A stretch of DNA of 64,000 bases from NCBI RefSeq assembly GCF_003115775.1, contig NZ_QEES01000002.1, positions 1,426,001-1,490,000 on the forward strand, written 5' to 3'. The stretch is from Cellulomonas sp. WB94. Lineage in GTDB: Bacteria > Actinomycetota > Actinomycetes > Actinomycetales > Cellulomonadaceae. Below, piece after piece: positions 7,527 through 16,447 of this stretch; position 1 is the stretch's first letter, and every line of letters starts with the position of its first letter. The position numbers and the translations under genes are program-made. The notes beneath the pieces were generated by a model. The model was not told where the DNA came from and ran no database searches. It saw nothing but the letters and a program-made list of their open reading frames with translations.

Positions 7527-8810
7527 TCACTCACCGCCCGGAAGACCCGCGATCGCAACGGACAGGGCCGCACGGATGGGGGCTTCCTGCTCAACGGGGA
7601 ACCCGCGCTCGGCGACCGCCAGCGCGAAAGCGGTCAGATGCGCGGCGTGCGGGCCGTGTGCAGCTCCTCCGATCCGGTTGAGTTCATCCAGACTCGCGAC
7701 TGAGAAGGCAGTGGTCGGCGCACTTGTGCCGACTCCGACGTCGACCAGATGGACGATGGAACTGGCCGGGAGCGCCGTCAGGAGCCGGTCAGCGATCCGA
7801 ACCCCGCCGAGATCTGCGTCCGGGGTGACGATTATCGGGCCGTTCGTCTGGGTCGCGGCCATGACGCACACAGCCAGCACGGCGTCGGCGGGCTGCCCGG
7901 CGAACCACACGACCGCGATGTTCGGGAACGCGTCACAGGCAGTCTCGGCGGCTTGCAGGTTCTCGACCAACAGAACGGCCCTGGCCCGCTCGTGGACCTG
8001 CACGATCAGGGGATCCTGCTGCGTGGCACGAAGGCGGACCGGTCCGGCGAACGCGGCTCCGATCGGAAGCCCGTTGACATCGATCGCGCCGCCGAGCCCG
8101 ACGTAGGGCGAACGCGCGAGCCCGAGGTCGCGCAGGGTGCGTTCGCTGACGCCTGCACGCCGCAGCAAGTCTGGTGCGTCGTCGCGTGCCTTGGTGTGCC
8201 CGAAATGGGTCTGGGAGAACGCGCGAGGTCCGTCATGGCTCACGCCGGTGAGGAGATCGCTCGCTGCCGCGACGGCGATGGCGAGCAACGGGGAGTGCGG
8301 CGGGGTGCTGAGAAGGACGTCCGCGAGGTCGTGATGCTCGACCTCGAGCGCACCGGCCAGCTGCGATGCTCGCTCTCGCAGGTCGTCGTGGCGCGCTCCA
8401 CGCTCACGAGTCCGCTGCGCCCCTTCGTTGGCCGGCCCGGGGGTCAGCGTCCATTTCTGCACGGCGTCCCAGACGAAGGTGGGCCCTGTCGGGTGCACCC
8501 GGACCGTCACGACGCCTGCGGCGACTAGGTCCAACGTCAGCCCCGCTGCCTGATCCCCGAAGCGTTCCACGACTGATCTCCACCGGCGTGTGCCAGCTGC
8601 GAGCATCCATGCCCAGTCGGCGTCGCTCACTCCCCCTGGTCGCTCCCAGGCGTCGTGTTCGGTCGCGGCGACCAGGTCGACGCGGTTCGACTTGACCCGT
8701 CCGGCCCGGTCCCGCGGAGCTGACCCGCCGTCGGGGCCGGGCCTTGGGACGATGAAGGCGCGGACGTCGCTGCGCGGCTCGAGCCACGTTGCCCGGATCG
8801 GTGTGGTCAT
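7527..8810 (-). CDS. jetD: JetD/MksG-like Toprim nuclease subunit of a Wadjet-like SMC system
   Basis: A 427-residue protein, last gene of the operon, starting at the ATG that overlaps the stop of the SMC-like gene by 4 bp. The C-terminal half holds a Toprim-like core: the Glu motif AVLLVENLQAAET at about residue 283 and the acidic motif PIIVTPDADLGGVRIADRL at about 329, where DxDxGG should bind metal. In Wadjet and MksBEFG systems JetD/MksG is the topoisomerase-VI-like nuclease that cuts circular DNA after the SMC motor has extruded it. Its N-terminal half (WAWMLAAGTRRWRSVVERFG) resembles no domain I can name but fits the arm or winged-helix region. The call rests on the Toprim motifs plus operon context; a typing search was not possible. 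Confidence 0.72.
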   Translation of the reverse strand: MTTPIRATWLEPRSDVRAFIVPRPGPDGGSAPRDRAGRVKSNRVDLVAATEHDAWERPGGVSDADWAWMLAAGTRRWRSVVERFGDQAAGLTLDLVAAGVVTVRVHPTGPTFVWDAVQKWTLTPGPANEGAQRTRERGARHDDLRERASQLAGALEVEHHDLADVLLSTPPHSPLLAIAVAAASDLLTGVSHDGPRAFSQTHFGHTKARDDAPDLLRRAGVSERTLRDLGLARSPYVGLGGAIDVNGLPIGAAFAGPVRLRATQQDPLIVQVHERARAVLLVENLQAAETACDAFPNIAVVWFAGQPADAVLAVCVMAATQTNGPIIVTPDADLGGVRIADRLLTALPASSIVHLVDVGVGTSAPTTAFSVASLDELNRIGGAAHGPHAAHLTAFALAVAERGFPVEQEAPIRAALSVAIAGLPGGE

Positions 8811-11800
8811 GCCAGCGGACGCCCGGCCTGCATGTACGGGGCGGCGAGGCGGGCATGCGCGCTGTCCTTGTCGAAGTCCCACATCTGGACCGGTCGGTTG
8901 AGCACGTCAGTGGCCGAGGCGTGCGTGAACCACAGCAGCTGCTTGGACGCGATGACGGCGTCCTTGAGCACGGAGTCCTGGCAGGTGCCGAGGATGGTGA
9001 TGTGTTGCGACTCCGATACCGAGCGCAGTGCTTCCAGCACGTCGTTGCGGTTCATGTCGCCCAAGGAGTTGCCGAGCTCGTCGATGATGACGACCTGTCC
9101 GCCGCCGTCGCCGGGATTCGCTCGCAGGGCCGCCAGGGCGATCAGGATCGCGTGCACCTTGATCTGGGCGCCGTTGCTGACCTTCTTGTACGAAACGAAC
9201 GCACGGCCAGGGCTGCGACGCCACCTGGGGACCACCTCGAACTGCCACGGTCTCGTCGCAGTGACGGGGCGCCGGGTCACGACATCCAAGGTCGCGCCAA
9301 AACCCTTGGCTGTGATGTCGAGCTCGTTGAACGCCACCTTCATGCGCTCGAAGTGCGTGTTTACGAGACCTTCCACCATGCTTTGGAACGCGTCGAGCGA
9401 TGACCGGCCGTCCTCGACCTCGCGGCGTTGCGCGTCAAGGGTGACCTGGCGTCGCAAGCGGTCAGCCTGGATCCGTTCCCCGTTGATCGCATCTCGGTCT
9501 GCGGCGCCGTCGAGCCGGTCTCGCAGAGGTCGTGCCATGTCCCGGAACGAGGGGGGGCGCGATCCGGCTGCGCCGTCGTCGTCGAGGAGCTGGCCGCGTG
9601 CGCTGTTGATCGCGGTGATGTCGGCGGGGACGTCGACGAGCTTGCCGACGTACGCCGCGACGGCGGCCAGCAACGCTTCGGAGGCGCGGCCTCGGTACCG
9701 CACGACCGCGAGGGGGCGTTCAGGCTGGGCGTCGATGAACTCGCGCGCCTCATCGAGGGCGCCGCCCCATCCGGCCGTCCAGTACGGCAGTCGGGCGTTC
9801 TCGACGCGTTGCTGCGCCGCGCGAACTGTCGGTTCGACCTTGCCGATGTCCTCAAGTGTCCGCCTCCACGTGCTTTCGGCCGCCGAGACCATTGCTCCGT
9901 GGTTCGTCGCCAACGCCCGTGCGGAGTCGTACTCCGTGACACGTATGTCCTCGACCTCGTCCAATGCCACCTTCTCCTGGGTGAGGGTCGCCAGGTCGAG
10001 GTTGCGGGCGTCGATGCGAGCCGAGTGCGCGGTGCGTTCCTGCTCCGCTGCCGCTCCCTTGCTGCGCGCCTCGGCCAGTTCGACACGACCGGCGGCACGC
10101 TCGACGGCATCGTGCGCCGCCGCCAGCTTGACCTTCGCTTCCATGAGGGCGAGTTCGGCGGCCTGCACACGACCGGCTCGCCCGGTCGTCGGGTTGGGCG
10201 CTCCGGAGATCGTGATGATGCCGAGCGCGACATCAATTACACCGTCGGGGTTCTGGGTCGGGGAGTGGCGACTAGCAAGCGCCGCAAGGAACCGCCCGAT
10301 CGGTTCACTGCTCGTGACCCCGGAAGGCAGCGATTCCGTGCCCCCTGCGGTGACGATCGTGGTGCCGGGCAGGTGAGCCGCGGCACGCACCGCAGCGTCA
10401 GCATCATCATCCTGCGCGACCACAGCGTGGCTCCACGGTGTCAGGGCCGCTTCCCAGAACGGGCGAGCCTGCTCGTCGAGCGTGATGACGTCCAGCAGGC
10501 CGACCGTCTGCACACCAGCGGACCGGAGTGCTTCCAGCGCGGGCGCGGTCGCGGGCGAGGCACCCGATCGTGCTGAGCGCAACGTCGCGTCTGCATCGGC
10601 ATGGTCGCGCTCGGCCAGGAGAAGCCCGGCGTCGGCGGCCGCCTTCGCTGTTGCTGCGCCGTCAACAACTGCCTGCGCCTCGGCGGGAGTGCTCGTGCCG
10701 TCCCACCCCTGCAGTGCGTCCCGCAAGTCGGCGATCTGGGTGCGCCGCGACTTGATCTCGGCGCGCACGTCCGCGATCTCGGACTGCTTGCCTTCAGCCG
10801 CAGCGCGGGCATCATCGGCAACCTGCTTGGCCCGGTCGCGCGCGTCGGCCAGGTCACGCCTGTCGCGTAGCGCTTCCCACGTGCGCTTCTCCACGTCACC
10901 ACGGCGACGGATCGTGGCCAGCATCGTCGTCGCGTCTGCGAGCGCCGCGGTCGCGTCGGCGTGGTCGACGTTGGCTTCCAGGAGACCCTTGGCCCAGTGC
11001 AGCCGCCATGCGAGCTCGCCGGCCGCCAGTTGTGTGCGCGCCTCATCGCGGCCGTGGATCGACTCCAGCTCGCTCTCCTCGATGCCGCGCATCGCCGTGT
11101 CGGCGGCGGCGTCCTGAGCCATGCCCTCTTCGGCGTCGGCGAGCTTGCTGCGCTGCTCTTGCTCCTGGTCGAGCATTGATGTCATGCCGGACAGGTCGAT
11201 CAGGGAGGCGCCGATCTCAGCGGGAGTCATCTGCGTCATCTGCTGGGAGAGCAACGACGGGCCGGTCTGACGCATCGCGGTGTCCAGGTACGACACGCAC
11301 CTTGGGGCCTCGCCGTAGAGGCGCTCGGCGTACACGTGCGCTGACATCTCAGACTTGGATCCCAGCCTGTCCCACAGGACATCTGCTTCGCGGGCGCGAT
11401 CGTCGTGCCGGTCGGCGGTCGCCAGGACGATGCCCGTGGAGGTGCGGACCCGCAGGTACGGCGAGGTGGTGGACAGCCGCACCCAGACGGTGATGCACGC
11501 GTCCGGGCTAGGGGCGTTGCGGGGCGCGAACGTTCCGACGACGTACCCGTGCAGGGCGTTGGACTGAGTGCCGCCGTCGGCACCGGCGGCTTCGGCCTCG
11601 AACAGCAGGCCGCCGGCCGCGTTCTTGCCGTGGTTGGCGCGCATGTTCCACAGGGGGTCGCCCAGCAGGACTGAGCAGGCGGCCTGGAACGACGTCTTGC
11701 CCGACCCGTTCGAGTCGCCCTTCGGTCCCTCGCCGGACACGACGACGAACGCCCCGGCGACCAAGTAGGCGACGTGGTTCGTCTGGCGGGCGATGTCGAA

Positions 11801-11890
11801 CGTCTGGATCATCGTCAAGACTCGGGAGCCGACGATGCCCGTCTTGGACAGGGTGGCCGTCGCCGCGGTCTCGGAGGCGGTCACGGTCAT
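8807..11890 (-). CDS. jetC: JetC/MksB-like SMC ATPase
   Basis: A 1027-residue SMC-like ATPase, the motor of the system. The Walker A motif GPKGDSNGSGKTS lies at residues 55-67, followed by LLGDPLWNMR. A long central region (about 270-480 and 600-700) is rich in Ala, Glu, Arg and Leu heptads, as in antiparallel coiled coils, with a hinge-like insertion near VQTVGLLDVITLDEQARPFW. The C-terminal head has a signature-like KKVSNGAQIKVHAILIAL and a Walker B VVIIDELGNSLGDMNRND at about 928-945. Wadjet JetC uses this head to extrude DNA loops on plasmids. It overlaps both neighbours by 4 bp, implying stoichiometric co-translation. At 1027 residues it is slightly short for the class but complete. Confidence 0.82.
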   Translation of the reverse strand: MTVTASETAATATLSKTGIVGSRVLTMIQTFDIARQTNHVAYLVAGAFVVVSGEGPKGDSNGSGKTSFQAACSVLLGDPLWNMRANHGKNAAGGLLFEAEAAGADGGTQSNALHGYVVGTFAPRNAPSPDACITVWVRLSTTSPYLRVRTSTGIVLATADRHDDRAREADVLWDRLGSKSEMSAHVYAERLYGEAPRCVSYLDTAMRQTGPSLLSQQMTQMTPAEIGASLIDLSGMTSMLDQEQEQRSKLADAEEGMAQDAAADTAMRGIEESELESIHGRDEARTQLAAGELAWRLHWAKGLLEANVDHADATAALADATTMLATIRRRGDVEKRTWEALRDRRDLADARDRAKQVADDARAAAEGKQSEIADVRAEIKSRRTQIADLRDALQGWDGTSTPAEAQAVVDGAATAKAAADAGLLLAERDHADADATLRSARSGASPATAPALEALRSAGVQTVGLLDVITLDEQARPFWEAALTPWSHAVVAQDDDADAAVRAAAHLPGTTIVTAGGTESLPSGVTSSEPIGRFLAALASRHSPTQNPDGVIDVALGIITISGAPNPTTGRAGRVQAAELALMEAKVKLAAAHDAVERAAGRVELAEARSKGAAAEQERTAHSARIDARNLDLATLTQEKVALDEVEDIRVTEYDSARALATNHGAMVSAAESTWRRTLEDIGKVEPTVRAAQQRVENARLPYWTAGWGGALDEAREFIDAQPERPLAVVRYRGRASEALLAAVAAYVGKLVDVPADITAINSARGQLLDDDGAAGSRPPSFRDMARPLRDRLDGAADRDAINGERIQADRLRRQVTLDAQRREVEDGRSSLDAFQSMVEGLVNTHFERMKVAFNELDITAKGFGATLDVVTRRPVTATRPWQFEVVPRWRRSPGRAFVSYKKVSNGAQIKVHAILIALAALRANPGDGGGQVVIIDELGNSLGDMNRNDVLEALRSVSESQHITILGTCQDSVLKDAVIASKQLLWFTHASATDVLNRPVQMWDFDKDSAHARLAAPYMQAGRPLA

Positions 11891-12510
11891 GACGGTGTTC
11901 CTTCGCGGGTACGGCGACGCTGAATGGACTCGGCGAGCATCCCGTTCGGTTCGGCGAGGAGCACGAGGTCGTCGTACAGGTCGGCGATCACTTCGGGGGT
12001 CAGGCGGTGGAACTGCGGTCCGGGCTTGATCAGCCGTTGTGCGCCGTACGCGAGGATGTCGGCGTCTCGCAGGCGACGGGTCGCGTCAGCGATGGAGCTG
12101 TCGGTCAGGTGCCGGCAGTTGCGCAGCGTCTCGGGGTGGACGGGCACGGCGTGTGTCCAGTCGTCGGCGCGCTCGGGTGGGATGCGCCCGTCGGCGCGCG
12201 GGATCGCCACACAGTGCAGGAGCACGAGGGTCAGGACGGCGCGCTCTTCGGCGGACAGGACCCCGATGCCGTCGGCAGTCAGGGCTCGCCGCACGTCGTT
12301 GTCGTAGCCGGAGGTGAAGCCACTGGGTGTCTCGATGAGTGTGCGTCCCTCCGCCCGCAGGAGCTCCTTGACCCCGGCGCGCAGGGTTGCGTCTCCGAGA
12401 GCACGGAAGGTCGACCTTGGCAGCGGCAGCTGTGCTTCGTCCACGGCGCGGGTCGCGGACATGATGTCGAGCTGGTCGCGGGCGGTGTACTGCTCGAGGG
12501 TGACGCTCAT
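11887..12510 (-). CDS. jetB: KITE-like (JetB/MksE) subunit, copy 2
   Basis: A 207-residue protein starting MSVTLEQYTARDQLD. Its C-terminus has the winged-helix and 'GP.F.RL' ending typical of MukE/MksE/JetB KITE proteins: RRLRDADILAYGAQRLIKPG followed by PQFHRLTPEVIADLYDDLVL. KITE proteins bind the kleisin and the SMC heads and touch DNA. It directly precedes the SMC-like gene with a 4-bp overlap, the usual jetB position. The gene immediately upstream (12507-13070) looks like a second KITE protein, which is unusual. Confidence 0.68.
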   Translation of the reverse strand: MSVTLEQYTARDQLDIMSATRAVDEAQLPLPRSTFRALGDATLRAGVKELLRAEGRTLIETPSGFTSGYDNDVRRALTADGIGVLSAEERAVLTLVLLHCVAIPRADGRIPPERADDWTHAVPVHPETLRNCRHLTDSSIADATRRLRDADILAYGAQRLIKPGPQFHRLTPEVIADLYDDLVLLAEPNGMLAESIQRRRTREGTPS

Positions 12511-13070
12511 GCGATGTCCGCGGCGGCGGGGATGCGGTCCCATGCCTGACGGAGCACGTTCAGGTCGTGCTCCGACCAGGATCCGAGGGCGTGGCCGAGT
12601 CGGATCTGGTCGTCGTCCTGGACGAGGAACCCGGCGTGGGCGAGGGTGCGCACCGAGCCGACGACATGCCGGGTCGCACCGATCGCCGAGGAAGCTGACG
12701 CGTCGGAGGCGGCACGCAGGTAGGTAGCGAGGTCGATGACGACGTTGTACGGCACCGACTTGCCGGGGAGCATGGGGGTGTCGGGGTCGTCCCAGCACAG
12801 CCGCAAGCACGCCGCGAGTGTCGTCTGCAGCCGGTCAGCTGCTGGTCCTTTCCCGCGCGCTGCCCCGAGCTCCGGCGCTTCCCAGAGGCCGTCGGTGTTC
12901 GGGTCGTGGGTCACGGTGATGCCGTCGGTGACCGTTACGACCCGCATGCGGGCGCCGGCGGCGGCGTCTTGCAGGGCGATGTAGTCCTTGCTGGTCGCTG
13001 GCGGCGGGGCCACTCCGAGGGCGCGGATCGCTGCGACGATCTGCGGGCCCGGACGGGTGTAGACGCTCAT
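12507..13070 (-). CDS. Second small winged-helix (KITE-like) subunit
   Basis: A 187-residue protein (MSVYTRPGPQIVAAIRALGV). Its C-terminal third (RHVVGSVRTLAHAGFLVQDD, then IRLGHALGSWSEHDLNVLR) reads as a winged helix with a 'hairpin then igLg' wing, as in KITE subunits. It sits between the kleisin-like and the jetB-like genes, overlapping each by 4 bp. Canonical Wadjet operons have one jetB. If this is a second KITE the complex could carry a heterodimeric KITE pair, as MukE and Nse1/Nse3 work in pairs. The fold is inferred from pattern only. Confidence 0.6.
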   Translation of the reverse strand: MSVYTRPGPQIVAAIRALGVAPPPATSKDYIALQDAAAGARMRVVTVTDGITVTHDPNTDGLWEAPELGAARGKGPAADRLQTTLAACLRLCWDDPDTPMLPGKSVPYNVVIDLATYLRAASDASASSAIGATRHVVGSVRTLAHAGFLVQDDDQIRLGHALGSWSEHDLNVLRQAWDRIPAAADIA

Positions 13071-14338
13071 GACAGCACTGCCCGCACGGCGAGGCCGTCT
13101 ACGTCGGGTTCGACGGGCGCGCCGGGCGCGCCGGCGACGGTGACTCGCGTGAGCGTGATCGGCGAGATGTGGGTGACGGGGCCGCCCGGGTCGACGATCA
13201 GCGCGTCCGACACGATGGCTTCGTATGGCTGGTCGCGCATCGAGAGCACCTCGGCGACCATCCGGCCGGCGGCGGGCCATCCAGCGGCGCGGAGCCGCGA
13301 GGTCAGGTCGACCTGCTGTTCACCGTTCAGGTGCTGCTCCATGGCGAGCTCCACCATGCGTTTGTCCTTCGCTTCGCGTTCAGCGGCGGCGATCACAGGG
13401 TTGACCCGGTCGGCCGGTTCGCTGTCGCCAGGCTCTGGTGGCCGACGACGGGCCTGGCGCGGTTTGGCGTGATCGACGGCTTCCACGACCGTCTCGGCGG
13501 TGATCAGGGGGTGTGGTGGGTCGAACAGGACCGCAGCGAACGGGGCCGCGAGTGCTGCCTTCGTCGAGTGCAGCGCGGCGTTCAGGTACTGGTCAGGGTC
13601 CAGCATGGTGAAGTCGCGGTGGGCGTGGCCCTCTTGCGCGATCCGGTCCCAGTACAAGGTCACAGCGTGCTGATAGCGGCCCACCGAGTCCACGAGCCTG
13701 GTTGCCGGCCCATGCAGGTCGGGGTACTTGTCGATCACGGCGTCGACGAGGTGCTTGGCGTTGTCGATCGCGCGGGCGTTGCGGTGATGACGTCGCTGGG
13801 CGATCAGGTCCGCGAACGTGGCCGTCTCGACGAGGGCGGTCAGGTGCTGAGCGAAGACGAAGAACGATGCTCGACCCTTGCCGAGCGCCGTGGCGACCTG
13901 CTCCCGTGTCGCCTCGTTGTTCCGTAGCGCCTCGGTGGTCGCGTCGAGCATGAGCAGCAGGTCTTGGACTCCACCTTCGCGCGACACCCGGTCCACGACG
14001 GCCATTCCAGCGACGGAGTTAGGAGACAGGGTGTACCGCTGCTGGTGTGCTTTGGATCGCTTCTGGATCAGCATGCCGAGCTTGACGTACACCTCGAACC
14101 GGGACTCGAACAGCGCCGGTGCGCAGATGCCTGTGCACGCGTCGGCAAGCTCGGCGCGTCCGAGCGGCAGGCCGTCGGCGGCATCGAACGCGTCGAGTAT
14201 TGCGTATGCGATCTCGAGGTCGGCCATGTCGTCGATGACCGCGCCGGCGTCTGACGCGAGAGGGGCGACAAACGCGCGCAACGTCGACCGCTGGGCGCTT
14301 TCCGCCGCCTGCTCCGAACTCAGGTCCAGAAGACTCAT
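13067..14338 (-). CDS. jetA: JetA/MksF-like kleisin subunit
   Basis: A 423-residue protein, first of the five SMC-system genes. The ATG at 14338 is chosen because it overlaps the preceding stop (ATGA). The N-terminal 130 residues look like a winged helix (RFEVYVKLGMLIQKRSKAHQ, YTLSPNSVAGM), followed by long helices (FVFAQHLTALVETATFADLI, KHLVDAVIDKYPDL), a Pro/Arg-rich linker near residue 330 and a C-terminal small domain. That order matches kleisins of the DUF3375/JetA class, which bridge the SMC heads and bind KITE proteins. No catalytic motif is seen. The assignment rests mainly on position and helix layout. Confidence 0.62.
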   Translation of the reverse strand: MSLLDLSSEQAAESAQRSTLRAFVAPLASDAGAVIDDMADLEIAYAILDAFDAADGLPLGRAELADACTGICAPALFESRFEVYVKLGMLIQKRSKAHQQRYTLSPNSVAGMAVVDRVSREGGVQDLLLMLDATTEALRNNEATREQVATALGKGRASFFVFAQHLTALVETATFADLIAQRRHHRNARAIDNAKHLVDAVIDKYPDLHGPATRLVDSVGRYQHAVTLYWDRIAQEGHAHRDFTMLDPDQYLNAALHSTKAALAAPFAAVLFDPPHPLITAETVVEAVDHAKPRQARRRPPEPGDSEPADRVNPVIAAAEREAKDKRMVELAMEQHLNGEQQVDLTSRLRAAGWPAAGRMVAEVLSMRDQPYEAIVSDALIVDPGGPVTHISPITLTRVTVAGAPGAPVEPDVDGLAVRAVLS

Positions 14339-14628
14339 GCGTGCCGTCCCGCTCGTCGTGGCCGTCGTGGCCGTCGAACGCAACGTAGCGACCAACACTG
14401 ACACCGAGGCTCAAAGGCGCTCTTGAACCGCTGGGCTGCCGGCATGGCGATCTGGGCCCGACTGTCAGGCCGCCTCAAGGGGCCCACCAGTCCGTCCTGC
14501 GCCGGCTCGGGCACGATCCGGGTCACGGGGCGCCCGTCCCTGGTCAACTGGACGATCGCGCCGGCCTCCACGAGGCGGACGACCTGGGCGGTGTGGCGGC
14601 GGAACACGCCGATTTCGACCTGCAACAT
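14335..14628 (-). CDS. Phd/YefM-like antitoxin-type protein, orphan
   Basis: The core reads QVVRLVEAGAIVQLTRDGRP followed by VTRIVP, the Phd/YefM signature that neutralises Doc or RelE-type toxins and represses its own operon. The Arg-rich tail is not part of the family. The stop overlaps the jetA-like start (ATGA). The start is uncertain: an ATG at 14685 in the same frame would overlap the upstream gene, and GGAGG lies only one base from the ATG at 14628, so TTG at 14625 is also possible. No toxin gene adjoins it. Confidence 0.6.
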   Translation of the reverse strand: MLQVEIGVFRRHTAQVVRLVEAGAIVQLTRDGRPVTRIVPEPAQDGLVGPLRRPDSRAQIAMPAAQRFKSAFEPRCQCWSLRCVRRPRRPRRAGRHA

Positions 14629-14677
14629 CCCTCCAGTGATCCGCCGCGGGTCGCTCCTTGCGTTCCCGACCGCCGAG

Positions 14678-15139
14678 TCACCCATCGGCGTCTCGAGCGA
14701 AGCGGCGCCGGATCTCCTGCTCGGGCCTCTCCAGCACAATCGCGATCATTGACCACGTGTCGCCCGCGCGGCGGGCCTGCCTGATAGCCCGCACCAGGGC
14801 GGCGCCTGCCTCTTCGTACGCTGCTTGAGCGGCGCTGATAGCTCGGAGGTGCAGCCCGTCACGCCATGCGGACCTCGCCGGGGCGGCGTCTGCCACGGCC
14901 AGCACCCACTGCGGGGTGGCCCTGCCCAGGCGGCGATCAGTGACGATCTGGCCGCGCGCTGCGTTGACCTGCGCGCGCGTGACCTGCACCTGGCGACGGA
15001 CGACCCTGTCGACAGAGCGGGCGGCGGCCGCCGGTGCGGATGCGGCTTGCCGGGTCGCACCCCGCACCACTCGACGCCATTGCCACGAGCCGCGAGGTGC
15101 GACGGCCAAGTGCGTTGCGTTCGCCATGCGCTTGGTCAC
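14678..15139 (-). CDS. Conserved small protein with a C-terminal HTH-like segment
   Basis: A 153-residue basic, Ala/Arg-rich protein. The last 45 residues (VRAIRQARRAGDTWSMIAIV, then EQEIRRRF) resemble the recognition-helix region of a sigma-region-4 or helix-turn-helix protein; the middle looks like a long helix (AQVNAARGQIV). The start overlaps the upstream stop by 4 bp. Nothing else is recognisable. A small DNA-binding protein of the operon is possible. Confidence 0.55.
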   Translation of the reverse strand: MTKRMANATHLAVAPRGSWQWRRVVRGATRQAASAPAAAARSVDRVVRRQVQVTRAQVNAARGQIVTDRRLGRATPQWVLAVADAAPARSAWRDGLHLRAISAAQAAYEEAGAALVRAIRQARRAGDTWSMIAIVLERPEQEIRRRFARDADG

Positions 15140-15723
15140 CTGTCCCCGCCGGTGTGCTGCGCGCAGACATACGCGTCCGGATCAATTGAGTGGTTGCCGG
15201 TTGTGGTGCGGATCGTGACGGTTGTCCCCGCGGCGGAGTGTCGGATCGTCACGCTGATCAGCGCGCCGACCGTGCGCCCGTCCGAGAGGGTCACGACCCG
15301 GCCGATGTGTAGGCCGCGTAGTTCGCGTGCCCGGACCGGCCGTTGCCGGATGGGAGCCACTGCGTAACCGAGAGCCTCGGGCGCGCAGAGGCGGCACGGT
15401 CGGCATTGCACGCCGACGAGGATCTCGGGGCCTCCCAGGGTCGGGACGCGAGGCCGCGCCGGATCGCCCAGGGGCAGGTCAACCAACTGCTCGGCAGAAT
15501 GCCGCGTCAGCCACTCATCCCAGCGGCGGAACCGATCGAGCTGGGGCCAGATCGTGCTGCAGTGCACGCGGTGGAAGACGGCGCGACGGCGGGGCGGTTG
15601 ATTGAGCGCGAGGGTCGCGCCAGCGGCGAGCGCGGCGTCGAGCCGGCCCTGCTCGCGGACAATGATTGTCTCGAGCCGCTGGGCAGTGACGGCGTCCAGC
15701 TCGGGTGGTGAGGAGCGGGTCAT
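15136..15723 (-). CDS. Unknown protein with a CxxCxxC cluster
   Basis: A 195-residue protein with GVQCRPCRLCAPEALGY in the middle and VCAQHTGG near the C-terminus, giving four or five potential metal ligands. The C-terminal half alternates beta-like segments (LHIGRVVTLSDGRTVGALIS, GTTVTIRTTTGN), as in a small beta barrel. Both ends overlap their neighbours by 4 bp. I do not recognise the family. Confidence 0.55.
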   Translation of the reverse strand: MTRSSPPELDAVTAQRLETIIVREQGRLDAALAAGATLALNQPPRRRAVFHRVHCSTIWPQLDRFRRWDEWLTRHSAEQLVDLPLGDPARPRVPTLGGPEILVGVQCRPCRLCAPEALGYAVAPIRQRPVRARELRGLHIGRVVTLSDGRTVGALISVTIRHSAAGTTVTIRTTTGNHSIDPDAYVCAQHTGGDR

Positions 15724-16043
15724 GCGTCATCGCCGCCGGTGTCGCGAGGGCTGACCTGCGCGGGCGGGACAGGGAGGTCGGTGATCATTCGGGCGTAAGC
15801 CGCTCCGTCGAACACACCGTCGGCGGACCACGAGGTCCAGTACGCCAGCTGGTGACGGGCCAGTCGCTCCTGAGCGGCTCGATACCACTCCCATGACACG
15901 ATGACCGCGGCGGGTGCACCATCACGGACGATGCTCACGCGCATCCCCGTGGTCATGACCTTCTCGACGAGGGCGTCAAGATCGCGGGCGGCCTCCTCGA
16001 CGGTCACCGTCACCGTCGGCGCGTCGATATGGCAGCCGGTCAT
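15720..16043 (-). CDS. Second Phd/YefM-like antitoxin-type protein
   Basis: A 107-residue protein: VTVEEAARDLDALVEKVMTT followed by GMRVSIVRDGAPAAVIVSW, close to the Phd/YefM consensus for the N-terminal beta-sheet domain. The tail (WYRAAQERLARHQLAYWTSW) is where a toxin-binding helix is expected. No Doc, RelE or YoeB toxin follows, so this is an orphan antitoxin-type protein, possibly a repressor. Overlaps of 4 bp on both sides tie it to the train. Confidence 0.68.
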   Translation of the reverse strand: MTGCHIDAPTVTVTVEEAARDLDALVEKVMTTGMRVSIVRDGAPAAVIVSWEWYRAAQERLARHQLAYWTSWSADGVFDGAAYARMITDLPVPPAQVSPRDTGGDDA

Positions 16044-16384
16044 GGGGGGTCCGAGGTGCCAGGAGCGGCAGGTGACTGCCTGCGAAGGAGCGCGACCGCT
16101 TCGTCGAGGGAGCGCTCAACACCCCGGCGCACTGCCTGCACAGCGATGCCGTGGTCGATGGTGGTTGTCCCAACGAGGAACGCGATCTCGTCGGCGACGT
16201 CGAGCTCACCGACGGCGACCCGCCTGCTCGGATCTGGCTCGCGAGTCTGAAGTCCGAGGGCGAACAGCTCCACGACCGTCGCGCGGTCCAGGTCAATGGG
16301 GTCGTGCGAGTCGCCGATGCGCAGTCGCACTCGAGCCGACGATGTGGATTTGGTGCGCGTGGGCACAGGAGGTCCGGGAGTCAT
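16040..16384 (-). CDS. Unknown small acidic protein
   Basis: 114 residues. VRLRIGDSHDPIDLDRATVV looks like a beta strand and turn followed by VELFALGL, and the C-terminal half is helical (IAVQAVRRGVERSLDEAVAL). No metal-binding or catalytic motif is visible. It overlaps the Phd-like gene by 4 bp and begins the strictly overlapping part of the operon; a 63-bp gap separates it from the gene before. Confidence 0.5.
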   Translation of the reverse strand: MTPGPPVPTRTKSTSSARVRLRIGDSHDPIDLDRATVVELFALGLQTREPDPSRRVAVGELDVADEIAFLVGTTTIDHGIAVQAVRRGVERSLDEAVALLRRQSPAAPGTSDPP

Positions 16385-16447
16385 GACCGGCTCCGGGGTT
16401 CACTCATCGCTCCTCGTTCCGGTGGACCGTTGTGGCGTGGGTGCCGG

